Positions 47,930 to 56,635 of a stretch of DNA of 64,000 bases are shown here, in pieces. Source of the stretch: Stenotrophomonas koreensis (lineage in GTDB: Bacteria > Pseudomonadota > Gammaproteobacteria > Xanthomonadales > Xanthomonadaceae); assembly GCF_001431525.1 (NCBI RefSeq), contig NZ_LDJH01000008.1, forward strand, positions 1 through 64,000, written 5' to 3'. Under the pieces are notes generated by a model that was given only the letters and a program-made list of their open reading frames with translations, made no database searches and had not been told where the DNA came from. Each line of letters opens with the position of its first letter. Position 1 is the stretch's first letter. The position numbers and the translations under genes were made by a program.

Positions 47930-47955
47930 AAACGGCGCCACCAGGGACGCCGTTT
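47930..47955 (-). terminator. Terminator of the DEAD-box helicase gene
   Basis: An 8-bp stem AAACGGCG / CGCCGTTT with a 10-nt loop; a T-rich stretch follows on the minus strand. It lies 15 bp after the stop codon. Confidence 0.6.
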
Positions 47956-47969
47956 ATTGCAACTACTGC

Positions 47970-49976
47970 TTAGAACTCACGTGGGCCGCGGCTGCGCGGG
48001 CCGCGTGGAGCCGCACCGGGGCCACGCGACTCAAAACCGCCCTCACGACGCGGCGGGCGGGCATCAAAGCCCCCATCGCGCGGCGGGCGCGGGCCACGTT
48101 CGAAACCACCCTCACGCGGCGGACGCGGGCCGCGTTCGAAGCCCCCATCACGCGGCGGGCGCGGACCACGCTCGAAACCACCGTCGCGCGGTGCCCGCGC
48201 CTTGGCTTCGGAATCGGCACGCGCCTGTGCCGGGTCAATCGGCTGCATCTTCAACTGCTGGCCAGCCACCCAGACCTTCTGCAGATGGGCGAGCACGTCC
48301 TGGGGCATGTCGGCCGGCAGATCCAGTACCGAATGCTCGTCATGGATGTCGATACGGCCGATGAAACGGCTTTCCAGGCCAGCCTCGTTGGCAATCGCAC
48401 CAACGATGTTGCCCGGCTTGACCCCGTGGCGATAGCCGACTTCGATACGGAAGGTCTCCATGCCGCTTTCCGGATTGCCACGCGGTGCCGGATCACGGCG
48501 CGGACGCTCCTCGCTGCCGAAACGATCTTCGCGCGGGGCACGTTCGAAACGGGCCGGCGCACGCTCAAAGCGCTCGGCACCGCGGCTGAAACCCTCACGC
48601 GGGGCACGTTCGCTGCGCTCGGGACGCTCGGTGCGCGGCTGGCGCACCGGCGGGGTCAGCAGGAACGGGGTATCGCCCTGCAGCTGGCGGGCCAGCGCGG
48701 CGGCCACATCCAGCGGATCGAGCTGGTTTTCGGTAATGAAGTCCTGCAGCATTTCGCGGAAGAACTTCAGGCCATGCTCGTTCTCCAGCTCGCCACTGAT
48801 GCGGGCCAGGAACTTGCTGATCCGGTTGTCATTGACCGCTTCCACGCTGGGCAGCTGCATTTCCTCGATCGGCTGGCGGGTGGCGCGTTCGATCGCGCGC
48901 AGCATGCCCTTCTCGCGCGGGGTCACGAACAGGATCGCATCACCGGTGCGGCCGGCACGGCCGGTACGGCCAATGCGGTGGACGTAGCTTTCGGTGTCGT
49001 AGGGGATGTCGTAGTTGAGCACATGGCTGATGCGCTCCACGTCCAGGCCGCGGGCGGCCACGTCGGTGGCCACCAGGATGTCCAGCTTGCCGTCCTTGAG
49101 CTGGGCGATGGTGCGCTCGCGCTGGGCCTGCTGCATGTCGCCGTTGATCGCTGCGGCAGCCAGGCCGCGGGCCTGCAGTTTCTCGGCCAGTTCCTCGGTG
49201 GCCGCCTTGGTACGCGCGAAGATGATCATCGCGTCGTAGCTCTCCACTTCCAGGATGCGGGTCAGCGCATCGAGCTTGTGCATGCCGGCCACCCACCAGT
49301 AACGCTGGCGGATGTTGGCACTGGTGGTGGTCTTGGAAGCAATGGTCACTTCCACCGGCTCGCGCAGGTAGGTCTGGGCGATACGGCGGATCGCCGAGGG
49401 CATGGTGGCCGAGAACAGGGCCACCTGACGCTGCTCGGGCAGCTTCTTGAGCACGGCTTCGACATCGTCGATGAAGCCCATGCGCAGCATTTCGTCGGCT
49501 TCGTCCAGCACCAGGGTCTTGAGCTCGGACAGGTCCAGGGTGCCGCGGTTGAGGTGATCGATCACCCGGCCCGGGGTACCGACAACCACGTGCACGCCGC
49601 GGCGCAGGGCCGACAGCTGCAGGCCATAGGGCTGGCCACCGTAAACAGGCAGCACGCGGAAGCCGGGCATCGAGGCAGAATAGGACTGGAAGGCCTCAGC
49701 CACCTGGATGGCCAGCTCGCGGGTCGGCGCCAGCACCAGCACCTGCGGCTTGTGCGCAGCCAGGTCGATATTGGACAGCACCGGCAGCGCGAAGGCGCCG
49801 GTCTTGCCGGTACCGGTCTGCGCCTGACCGAGCACGTCACGGCCTTCCAGCATGGCCGGAATGGTGGCGGCCTGGATCGGCGACGGGGATTCATAGCCAA
49901 TCGTGGCCACTGCGCTCATGACAGCGTCAGACAGGCCAAGGTCTGCAAAACGCAGGGCGGGGGTTTCTTGCGACAT
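47970..49976 (-). CDS. deaD: DEAD-box ATP-dependent RNA helicase, DeaD/CsdA type
   Basis: 668 residues. RecA domain 1 has the Q motif, AQTGTGKT at 52-59, PTREL, GTPGR and DEAD at 158-161, then SAT. Domain 2 has ATDVAARGLD and HRIGRTGRAGR. A DbpA/CsdA RNA-binding domain (METFRIEVGYRHGVKPGNIVG) follows, making it a CsdA-type protein for ribosome assembly and mRNA decay in the cold. An Arg/Glu/Phe-rich linker (SERAPREGFSRGAERFERAP) and a C-terminal tail with repeated RDGGFERGPRPP units flank that domain; these RGG-like parts should be disordered and bind RNA. Confidence 0.95.
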   Translation of the reverse strand: MSQETPALRFADLGLSDAVMSAVATIGYESPSPIQAATIPAMLEGRDVLGQAQTGTGKTGAFALPVLSNIDLAAHKPQVLVLAPTRELAIQVAEAFQSYSASMPGFRVLPVYGGQPYGLQLSALRRGVHVVVGTPGRVIDHLNRGTLDLSELKTLVLDEADEMLRMGFIDDVEAVLKKLPEQRQVALFSATMPSAIRRIAQTYLREPVEVTIASKTTTSANIRQRYWWVAGMHKLDALTRILEVESYDAMIIFARTKAATEELAEKLQARGLAAAAINGDMQQAQRERTIAQLKDGKLDILVATDVAARGLDVERISHVLNYDIPYDTESYVHRIGRTGRAGRTGDAILFVTPREKGMLRAIERATRQPIEEMQLPSVEAVNDNRISKFLARISGELENEHGLKFFREMLQDFITENQLDPLDVAAALARQLQGDTPFLLTPPVRQPRTERPERSERAPREGFSRGAERFERAPARFERAPREDRFGSEERPRRDPAPRGNPESGMETFRIEVGYRHGVKPGNIVGAIANEAGLESRFIGRIDIHDEHSVLDLPADMPQDVLAHLQKVWVAGQQLKMQPIDPAQARADSEAKARAPRDGGFERGPRPPRDGGFERGPRPPREGGFERGPRPPRDGGFDARPPRREGGFESRGPGAAPRGPRSRGPREF
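48081..48188 (-). repeat. Three tandem 36-bp repeats in the helicase tail
   Basis: Three consecutive 12-residue units R-D/E-GGFERGPRPP are encoded here, with two degenerate units continuing to about 48015. The DNA units are near identical, differing at few bases, so copy number may vary between strains. Confidence 0.85.
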
Positions 49977-50137
49977 GGGGTAACTCCGGGGAGCACCGCT
50001 ACCAGGACGGCAACGGGCGTGATAAGGCGCATGGGTGCGCCCTGCGCGGTATCGGTCAGGACAAACGATCAGGGCAAGTGAACAATCAGGCCCTACCGCT
50101 GCACGCCGGAAGTACGGTTAGACCCAAGGTTTGAGAG

Positions 50138-50143
50138 GATAAT
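50138..50143 (+). promoter_or_regulatory. Candidate -10 box of the YbcJ-like gene
   Basis: GATAAT 32 nt before the ATG at 50176, in the 199-bp divergent region between deaD and this gene. No clear -35 is seen. Confidence 0.35.
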
Positions 50144-50175
50144 GCATTTCTCCCAACCGCAGCGTTAACGACCGC

Positions 50176-50394
50176 ATGACAACCCTGGCCTTCGCCCTTG
50201 ATGGCGAATACATCGAACTGAAATCCCTGCTCAAACTCACCGACCTGGTCAGCAGTGGCGGCGAGGCCAAGGTCGTCATCGACGACGGGCAGGTTACCGT
50301 GGATGGCCAGGTCGAGACGCGCAAGGCCTGCAAGATCCGTCTTGGCCAGGTGGTCGAGTTCGCCGGTACCCGGATCCTGATCGAAGCGCCCTGA
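50176..50394 (+). CDS. S4-domain RNA-binding protein, YbcJ family
   Basis: 72 residues forming one S4 domain: YIELKSLLKLTDLVSSGGEAKVVIDDGQVTVDGQ is the alpha-L surface, and ETRKACKIRLGQVVEF follows with the basic side. YbcJ/YaaA-type proteins bind structured RNA, but the cellular role is not settled. It is divergent from deaD. Confidence 0.88.
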   Translation: MTTLAFALDGEYIELKSLLKLTDLVSSGGEAKVVIDDGQVTVDGQVETRKACKIRLGQVVEFAGTRILIEAP

Positions 50395-50431
50395 ACCCGG
50401 GCCGGCGGCCGGAAACACCGCGCCGCGCCGC

Positions 50432-51595
50432 TCAGCCAGTCAAGTGGCTGCGCAACAATTGCCTGAACGGCGGCATCGACGCCGCCAGAGCCATCGCACC
50501 ACCGCGTGCGATGCGTGCCGGCCAGCGGGTATCGGCAAACAGGCCGGCAACCATCCCGGTGGCAGCAAACAGCGGCGCGGTCGCCAGACGATGCTCACGC
50601 GCGTAACGCTGCAGGGCATTGTCAGCGGCGGCTCCAACGCCCGCGGCGCGCAACGCCCCGGCCAGGGCACCGGCACTGCGCAGCCCCAGATTGAAACCAT
50701 GGGCGGTGACCGGATGCATGCCCACGGCGGCATCGCCGGCCAACGCGAAGCCCGGACCGGCAAAACGATCAGCGTAGACGGTAACCATCGGATACAGATG
50801 GGCCGACGAACAGGGCCGCATCCGCCCCCAGCGGTGTTCAAACAGGCCGCTGACGGCATCGGCAAACGCCGGCTCATCCAGCGTCATCAAGGCCTTTGCC
50901 CGCGGCAGTGGCAGGGTCACCACCGCCGAAGCCACCCCGGGCTGCAGCGGCAGCAACGCCCGCGTATGCCCCTGGCCGAACCATTCCCAGGCCACCTGCT
51001 GGTGGTCGCGCTCGATGTGCATGTTGCGCACCACCATCGCCGTACCGTGCTCATGGCTGCGTGCGCCCACCCCGAGCATCCGCCGGGTCGCAGAAAAGCG
51101 GCTGTCGGCGGCGACCACGATCTGGGCCTGCAGCCTGCGGCCATCGGCCAGTTGCAGCACCCAGCCAGCCGCTTCCCGACGCACCGCCTGCAACGCCACG
51201 CCGTCGATCAACGACCAGCCGGTTACGGCCTGGGCAGCCTCCCAGGCCGCCTTGCGGATCCGCCAGTTGGACACCAGCCAGCCCAGCGGTGCACTGTCGT
51301 GGGCACCACGGTTGTCGACATCCAGCGCGAACGGCAGATGACGGTCACGCACACTGGCCTTGCGCAGCGGCCAGATCGCCTGCTGATCCAGCCGGGACCA
51401 GATCCCGGCCTGCTCCAGCCAGTTGCGCGAAGCGTGGGTCAGCGCGATCTCGCGGCCATCAAAGGCCGGCTGTGCCAGGAGGGCAGCGGCCTGCTGCTCG
51501 ACCACGGCCAGGCGCAGGCCACTACCGGCCAGCAGGTTGAGCAAGGTCAACCCGACCGGGCCGGCACCAATGATCGCCACATCCACCTTGTCCAT
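50432..51595 (-). CDS. UbiH/UbiF/COQ6 family FAD-dependent hydroxylase (UbiM-like)
   Basis: 387 residues. An FAD monooxygenase with the dinucleotide motif G10-x-G12-x-x-G15, an RIRKAAWEAA substrate-site helix and a second FAD motif GDAAVGMHPVTAHGFNLGL. Family members hydroxylate the ubiquinone ring. The HPVTAHGFNLG variant of the usual HPxxGQGLNLG resembles the UbiM branch, which can replace UbiF, but I cannot confirm this by eye. It is not linked to other ubi genes here. Confidence 0.82.
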   Translation of the reverse strand: MDKVDVAIIGAGPVGLTLLNLLAGSGLRLAVVEQQAAALLAQPAFDGREIALTHASRNWLEQAGIWSRLDQQAIWPLRKASVRDRHLPFALDVDNRGAHDSAPLGWLVSNWRIRKAAWEAAQAVTGWSLIDGVALQAVRREAAGWVLQLADGRRLQAQIVVAADSRFSATRRMLGVGARSHEHGTAMVVRNMHIERDHQQVAWEWFGQGHTRALLPLQPGVASAVVTLPLPRAKALMTLDEPAFADAVSGLFEHRWGRMRPCSSAHLYPMVTVYADRFAGPGFALAGDAAVGMHPVTAHGFNLGLRSAGALAGALRAAGVGAAADNALQRYAREHRLATAPLFAATGMVAGLFADTRWPARIARGGAMALAASMPPFRQLLRSHLTG

Positions 51596-51682
51596 ACAGC
51601 GCTCCGAAAAATCCGAGCCGCCAGCCTAGGGGCCACCGAGTGGACGGGCCTTGATCTGGATCAGCGCCGGGCAGGCCGCACG

Positions 51683-52204
51683 TTACTGCCCGACCGGACG
51701 CACGCTGTAGCCGGACACACGCCAGGTACGGTCCTCGTCCAGACGGAAGGAGACCAGTTCACGTACCGGCTGGGCGCTGTTGGCAAAACGGGTGGCGAAA
51801 CTGACATTCAGGTACACCCCCTGCGGGACCGCACCGCCGGCCGCGTACTGGACCCGGGTGACACTGGGCTGGCCACGCTGGACCACCGCCCCCAGGCGCT
51901 GGCGGTCAGCGGCCATCGCCTGGATGAACCCCGGCCGCGAGGTGGCCTTGCGCATCACTTCCGCCGCGCCGTCCCACACCTGACCGGCATTTCCGGCATC
52001 GATCAGACCGGCAACCCGCGCCGCCGCCGCGGACATCTGCGCATCCTGCCGCGCCAGCGCCTCACGCTGTTGCGCATCGGCAACGGCCGGCGCGGCTGCC
52101 GGTGCAGTCGCTGGCCGGGCAGGCCCTGCGGTGGTCTGCGCCGCCACCAGCGCCGGCGCTGCCAGCAAAACGGTACTGAACACGATGGACAACATCGAAC
52201 GCAT
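51683..52204 (-). CDS. Exported DUF4019 family protein
   Basis: 173 residues from the ATG at 52204, which has GGAG at 6-nt spacing (another ATG lies one codon upstream). A signal peptide with cleavage after ALVAAQ is followed by an Ala/Pro/Thr-rich linker (about 24-45) and a DUF4019-like domain. That domain has a W in [18 protein letters not shown] and the closing [18 protein letters not shown]. These are periplasmic proteins of unknown role. Confidence 0.78.
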   Translation of the reverse strand: MRSMLSIVFSTVLLAAPALVAAQTTAGPARPATAPAAAPAVADAQQREALARQDAQMSAAAARVAGLIDAGNAGQVWDGAAEVMRKATSRPGFIQAMAADRQRLGAVVQRGQPSVTRVQYAAGGAVPQGVYLNVSFATRFANSAQPVRELVSFRLDEDRTWRVSGYSVRPVGQ

Positions 52205-52207
52205 CAT

Positions 52208-52694
52208 CAACTCCGTGATCATCAAAAACGCCATTACCCACGGCAATGGCGACCAGGCTCATCCTGATCCGGCCAGCATAAAGCACCGCTGCCGATCCGG
52301 CCCATGCCGCAGGAACGGCACTCCCGGCAACCGCCATCCGTACTGGCGGCAGGATGTTGCGCCGTGCGTCATCCGCGCTGTCGCACACCTCCGGGCGCGA
52401 CACGGCAATGGCAGGGTCAGGCGGTGCCAGCTCGCCGGCTTGCTGGCGCTCCCGGCCGGCACCAGCAGCCACACACTGCGATCCGCCCGCCCGGCCGGCC
52501 CCCGCACCCTCGGCACCCGGCCGCAGTCCCTGGCTGACATGATCGGCTCCGGGCCAGCAAGCTGGCCTGGCAGCGGCCAGCTTGCTGGCCCGCCGTCGTC
52601 GTTACCACCGGCCACGCGCGATTGCCCTACCCTTGCCCTGTCGGCAAGGCAACACGGCCTCGCCCCACCACTGTTCCGAAGCCGCCACAACGCC
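52208..52694. other. 487-bp region without a convincing gene
   Basis: Between the DUF4019 gene and ogt. Only fragmentary frames are open, with no ribosome-binding site or recognisable protein. It holds one strong inverted repeat at 52551-52591 and, on either side, the divergent promoters of its neighbours. Confidence 0.6.
52551..52591. repeat. Perfect 17-bp inverted repeat with 7-nt loop
   Basis: Bases 52551-52567 and 52575-52591 are exact reverse complements (core GGGCCAGCAAGCTGGCC), separated by TGGCAGC. There is no T-tract, and it lies more than 100 bp from either gene, so a REP-like element or protein-binding site is likelier than a terminator. Confidence 0.75.
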
Positions 52695-53213
52695 ATGAGC
52701 ACTGTATTTTACGACTGCTTTGACAGCCCGATCGGGACACTCACCATTGCCGCCGATCAGGCCGGCCTGCGCCAGGTGCTGTTTGCCCAGCACCGTTACC
52801 CGGCCAGGGGCCAGGCCGATTGGCAACATGCTCCCGACGCGCCGGTATTGATCGAGCCGCGCCGGCAATTGCTTCAATACCTGCACGGGCAGCGCCGCCA
52901 CTTCGAGCTGCTGCTGGCCCCAGAAGGCACGCCCTTCCAGTCGCAGGTATGGAAGACCCTGGCGCAGATTCCGTTTGCCAGCACCTGGAGCTATGGTCAG
53001 CTGGCCGGGCAGATCGGCCGGCCCACGGCGGTGCGTGCGGTGGGCGCGGCCATCGGCCGCAACCCGCTACCGATCGTGCTGCCCTGCCACCGTGTCATCG
53101 GCAGCCAGGGCGCGCTGACCGGCTTTGCCGGTGGACTGGCCGTCAAACAGGCCCTGCTGTCGCTGGAACGCCGCCACACCGGGGCTCAATTCCCCGCTGC
53201 GCTGCCCTCCTGA
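52695..53213 (+). CDS. ogt: Methylated-DNA--[protein]-cysteine S-methyltransferase
   Basis: 172 residues; transfers methyl groups from O6-methylguanine to its own Cys. The acceptor site is in [10 protein letters not shown], with the following G(A/S)[12 protein letters not shown] segment; [24 protein letters not shown] is the DNA-binding helix pair. The N-terminal half is the short Ogt form without the AdaA region. Its last 28 bp overlap the convergent lipoprotein gene. Confidence 0.95.
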   Translation: MSTVFYDCFDSPIGTLTIAADQAGLRQVLFAQHRYPARGQADWQHAPDAPVLIEPRRQLLQYLHGQRRHFELLLAPEGTPFQSQVWKTLAQIPFASTWSYGQLAGQIGRPTAVRAVGAAIGRNPLPIVLPCHRVIGSQGALTGFAGGLAVKQALLSLERRHTGAQFPAALPS

Positions 53214-54343
53214 GCCGGGGCCTCGGGCGCGGCCGCACTGGCCTGCCCGTCCTCCCCGGTATCGGCATCCTCGCCCTCCACCGCCGGTTCCAGCGGGGGC
53301 AGCAACAACGCGTCGGAGCCATTGTCGATTTCCGCCAGCGGGCTCTCTTCCGGGCAGCTGGCATCGGGGAAACCAAAACGTTCCTTCAGCGCCTGGCCAC
53401 AGCTGGTCAGGGCCTCCAGGTCATTGCGGCCATTCTTGCAACGCTGGTCAAAGGAAACCAGGAACGCATCCTTGCGGCGGACAAAATCGGCACCGCATTT
53501 GCGCATCTGCCGGATCCGCTCCAGATCGTCCTGCACCGCATTGGTGCCATCCAGGCCAAACTGACGCAGCTCCTCGGCGGTGAGCAGGCGCAGGCTGCGG
53601 TTGGGAACGGTCATCATCAGGTCCGCCACACCGATGGCCACCCCATTGCGCTGCAGGTAATCCTTGACCCGCGCATAGACCTGCTGCAGCTCTTCGTTGA
53701 GTTCGGCGCGCGAGGTGGCCTTGGAGGAGATGCGCATCATCCGGTGGATGCCGACCTTGCCGGCCAGCAGGCGGTTATCACCGGCCGCCAGCACGAATAC
53801 GCAGGCGCTGTGGCAGACCGAGCCTTCACGCACCCATATGGTCCATCCCGATTCACCGATCTGGTCGCCGGCACGGATGGCCGCCTCCACCTGGCCACCG
53901 CTGGAATCCAGATCCAGCACCCGGCGGGTGATCTGCAGCGCATCGGCCACTTCGGTGATGCGCCACATCGCCTCGACAAATACCCCGGTGATCTTGCCCT
54001 CATAGCGCACCCGCAACAGCCCACGTTCCTGGCAGGGTGCCAACACCTGTTCCACTGCCGGGCGCGACAGGTCCTCCAAGGCCTGGCCATCGCCACCCAG
54101 GGCGTAATCGACATCGCAGCTGACCAGGATCGAGTTGCCTTCCAGCGCCACCTCCGGCCATTGATCGGTCTGCGGACGCGGCGGCAATGGCGGCGCGTCG
54201 GCGCTGTTGATCGAGACCATGTGCTCGCCATCAGCAGCCTGCGCGCGCAGCGCGGCGTCGGTCAGGTTCTCCAGCCCGGCCTCCGGGACACTGCATGCGC
54301 CAAGCAGCAGCAAAGGCAAAAGACAATGCACAACGCGCTTCAT
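53186..54343 (-). CDS. ClpP/crotonase-like periplasmic lipoprotein (COG3904 type)
   Basis: 385 residues. The lipobox LLGAC gives Cys17. A central part (about 90-240) has [25 protein letters not shown], then [26 protein letters not shown], the pattern of membrane-associated ClpP-like serine proteases; the Ser of HSAC is the candidate nucleophile. A Cys-rich region and an acidic, Ala-rich tail follow. Function is unknown. It is convergent with ogt, overlapping by 28 bp. Confidence 0.78.
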   Translation of the reverse strand: MKRVVHCLLPLLLLGACSVPEAGLENLTDAALRAQAADGEHMVSINSADAPPLPPRPQTDQWPEVALEGNSILVSCDVDYALGGDGQALEDLSRPAVEQVLAPCQERGLLRVRYEGKITGVFVEAMWRITEVADALQITRRVLDLDSSGGQVEAAIRAGDQIGESGWTIWVREGSVCHSACVFVLAAGDNRLLAGKVGIHRMMRISSKATSRAELNEELQQVYARVKDYLQRNGVAIGVADLMMTVPNRSLRLLTAEELRQFGLDGTNAVQDDLERIRQMRKCGADFVRRKDAFLVSFDQRCKNGRNDLEALTSCGQALKERFGFPDASCPEESPLAEIDNGSDALLLPPLEPAVEGEDADTGEDGQASAAAPEAPAQEGSAAGN

Positions 54344-54451
54344 CCAGGTCCATCCACAACTTGGTGCCAGCCGTCAGTCTAGGCGCTGTCGCCTGACTGC
54401 AATGCAGACAGACTGAACTATCGTCACATGCCTGTTCCCGGGCAAGCCGAG

Positions 54452-54457
54452 TATCCT
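54452..54457 (+). promoter_or_regulatory. -10 box of a likely leaderless NPP gene promoter
   Basis: TATCCT ends 6 nt before the ATG at 54464; no Shine-Dalgarno is present. Confidence 0.4.
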
Positions 54458-54463
54458 TGTGCG

Positions 54464-55708
54464 ATGAAAGCGTCTTACCTGTTGACCGGCCTGGCCGCCC
54501 TGCTGCTCTCGGCCTGCGCCAGCCTCTCCTCCCCCGGTTCCGCCCCCGCCACTGTGGCCAGCGCCACCAGAAGCAGCGTGGTATTCCTTTCCATCGACGG
54601 TTTGAATGCCAGTGCCTTGGGCAAGGGGCATACGCCGAACCTGGACCGGCTCGCCGCCGCCGGGGTCCAGGCGCGCTGGATGACACCCTCCTATCCCTCG
54701 ATCACCTTCCCCAACCACTACACGATGGCCACCGGACTACGCCCGGACCGCCACGGCATCGTGCACAACCAGATGGAAGATCCCGAGCTGGGGCGCTTTG
54801 AACTGAGTGATGTGGAAGCCGTGCGCACCCCCGGCTGGTGGTCCGATGCACTGCCGATCTGGGTGCTGGCCAGTCGTGCCGGTCGCCGCACGGCCAGCCT
54901 GAGCTATCCCGGCGGCGAGGTCGCCATAGACGGCCAGCGCGCCGACCTGTGGCACCCCTACGATGAATCCATGCAACCGCAGCAACGCATCGAACTGATG
55001 CTGCAGTGGCTGGAACAGGAGCAGCGGCCGGATTTCGTTGCCGGCTACTTCGAGCACGTCGACAAGGCCGGCCATTACTACGGCCCCAATTCGGAGCAGT
55101 ACGCCAGCGCCATCGAACTGATCGATGCGGCCATCGGCACGCTGGTGCAAGGCCTGGAGCAGCGCGGCATGCTGGCCCATACCAACCTGGTCATTGTCTC
55201 TGACCATGGCATGGCCGAAGTGCCGGACGGCAATACCGTGGCGGTGGAAGACATGATCGCTCCCGAGCTGGCCCGCGCGGTCAGCGTCGGGCAGCTGATC
55301 AGCTTTGCTCCTACCCCCGGCAATGCAGACAAGGCGCGGCAGATTCTGGTTGGCCAGCACCGCAACTACGACTGCTGGCCCCGCGAACAACTGCCTGAGC
55401 GCTGGGAATTCGGCAGCCATCGCCGGATTCCGGCGATCATCTGCCAGATGCACGAGGGCTGGGATGCCAACACCCGTCAGGTGCTGGCCAAGCGCCGGCC
55501 GGGAGTGCGCGGCTCGCATGGCTACGACAACGCCCTGCCATCGATGCGCTCACCGTTCATCGCCATCGGCCCGGCCTTCCGTCAGCGCACGGTGATCGAG
55601 CCGATCGAGAATGTCGACATCTTCCCGCTGCTGGGCAAACTGCTGCAGATCGAGCTGCCCCATGGTGACGGCGAGCTGGAAGCCACCGCCAACGCACTGG
55701 CCGATTGA
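54464..55708 (+). CDS. Nucleotide pyrophosphatase/phosphodiesterase (NPP), lipoprotein
   Basis: 414 residues. A lipobox LLSAC with Cys18 anchors it in the periplasm. The alkaline-phosphatase-fold sites are complete: Asp45 (LSIDGLN), nucleophile Thr81 in ITFPNHYTMATGL, the metal-binding D and H of YFEHVDKAGHYYG, SDHGM and RGSHGYDN. It cleaves nucleotide or sugar-nucleotide phosphodiesters; a homologous NPP from a Xanthomonas species is structurally known. It ends at a strong bidirectional terminator. Confidence 0.93.
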   Translation: MKASYLLTGLAALLLSACASLSSPGSAPATVASATRSSVVFLSIDGLNASALGKGHTPNLDRLAAAGVQARWMTPSYPSITFPNHYTMATGLRPDRHGIVHNQMEDPELGRFELSDVEAVRTPGWWSDALPIWVLASRAGRRTASLSYPGGEVAIDGQRADLWHPYDESMQPQQRIELMLQWLEQEQRPDFVAGYFEHVDKAGHYYGPNSEQYASAIELIDAAIGTLVQGLEQRGMLAHTNLVIVSDHGMAEVPDGNTVAVEDMIAPELARAVSVGQLISFAPTPGNADKARQILVGQHRNYDCWPREQLPERWEFGSHRRIPAIICQMHEGWDANTRQVLAKRRPGVRGSHGYDNALPSMRSPFIAIGPAFRQRTVIEPIENVDIFPLLGKLLQIELPHGDGELEATANALAD

Positions 55709-55722
55709 TCAAGCAAGCCAAG

Positions 55723-55763
55723 GCATAAAAAAACGCGGCGCTGTGCGCCGCGTTTTTTTATGC
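55723..55763. terminator. Bidirectional terminator between the NPP and THX genes
   Basis: A perfect 19-bp stem (55723-55741 with 55745-55763) with a TGT loop, with seven A and seven T in its arms. It serves both convergent genes. Confidence 0.93.
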
Positions 55764-55776
55764 CGTATCTGCAGGA

Positions 55777-56001
55777 TCACTCCGCTGCCGCGGATTTCTT
55801 CACTGCCGCCTTTTTGGCGACCGCCTTCTTGGCAACGGCTTTCTTCACTGCCGGAGCTGCCGCCACCGGCGTGGCAGGCTTGACTGCAACGGCCGCACTG
55901 CTGCCTGCAAAGGCGCTGCTGCTCGATGCATGCCGGCGCGAATTGCCATAGCTGGAATTGAAACGCTTGCCCTTGGCAGTCTTGCGGTCACCCTTACCCA
56001 T
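55777..56001 (-). CDS. 30S ribosomal protein THX with Lys/Ala tail
   Basis: 74 residues. MGKGDRKTAKGKRFNSSYGNSRRH is the whole THX (bTHX) core, a short basic peptide that sits in the head of the 30S subunit. After Ser/Ala-rich residues comes a tail of KKAVAKKAVAKKAAVKK, much longer than Thermus THX. AGGAG with close spacing precedes the ATG. A short monocistronic gene before a strong terminator. Confidence 0.85.
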   Translation of the reverse strand: MGKGDRKTAKGKRFNSSYGNSRRHASSSSAFAGSSAAVAVKPATPVAAAPAVKKAVAKKAVAKKAAVKKSAAAE

Positions 56002-56107
56002 CTTTCTTCACTCCTGGAAAATAGTGGTATCCAAGCCGCTTGCACAGGTATCTACAGCAGTGATGTCCTGAGGCAAAGCAGCAGGCCCCTGCAGACTAGC
56101 ACGCTAT

Positions 56108-56503
56108 TCAGTGGGCACAATTCGGACCGTGGACATGACCACGGTTCAGCCGCAGGTTGGCCAGGTGCGCCATTCCGACCAGCACGCCGCCCACGGCCAT
56201 TGCCGCCGCATGGGCCGCTACCGAATGATGCACCGGCGGCACCACCAGGGCTGACCACATCAGCAACAGGCCAGGCACCATCAACGCAATCGCCGACCAG
56301 CCACGGTGACGGGCAAAGCCCGATCCCAGCGAAACCAGTACCACCACGGTCACCAGCAGCACGGTGATCCGTTCGACCCGGTCATCCCACCACACCCCCA
56401 GCGCAAATCCGGGAGCGACCACCAGCACCAACGGCAGCAACGCACAGTGGACGGCACACAGCAGCGACCACAGCGCGCCAAATCGATCAAGCAGGGTTCG
56501 CAT
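56108..56503 (-). CDS. MerC-domain membrane protein, putative metal transporter
   Basis: 131 residues from the ATG at 56503; an ATG at 56521 would add six. Four membrane helices; the first has LLCAVHCALLPLV, the paired Cys of MerC. The C-terminus is GHVHGPNCAH, His/Cys-rich. MerC moves Hg(II) in mer operons, but many chromosomal relatives lie beside zinc genes. Here it diverges from a ZnuD-like receptor across a Zur-box-like site, so a zinc role is inferred. Confidence 0.82.
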   Translation of the reverse strand: MRTLLDRFGALWSLLCAVHCALLPLVLVVAPGFALGVWWDDRVERITVLLVTVVVLVSLGSGFARHRGWSAIALMVPGLLLMWSALVVPPVHHSVAAHAAAMAVGGVLVGMAHLANLRLNRGHVHGPNCAH

Positions 56504-56543
56504 TGCGCTTCGTGGGGACATTACTTTCGACTGCTGGCTGACT

Positions 56544-56566
56544 GTATTGGAATACTATAACATTTC
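56544..56566. promoter_or_regulatory. Zur-box-like site in the divergent MerC/receptor promoter
   Basis: The 23 bp compare with the gammaproteobacterial Zur consensus GAAATGTTATA-N-TATAACATTTC: the right half matches 11 of 11 and the left half (GTATTGGAATA) 7 of 11. TATAAC (plus) and TATAGT (minus) -10-like boxes lie inside it, so binding would silence both genes. zur is encoded at 60933. Confidence 0.65.
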
Positions 56567-56635
56567 TCGCAGGCCGGCAGAACGCCGGCATTACTTCGCC
56601 CCTCGACTGATACACAGTAACAACGGAAACCGCCC

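Noticed and set aside
48015-48188. CRISPR-like array
   Set aside because: The units are contiguous 36-bp coding repeats in the helicase tail without spacers.
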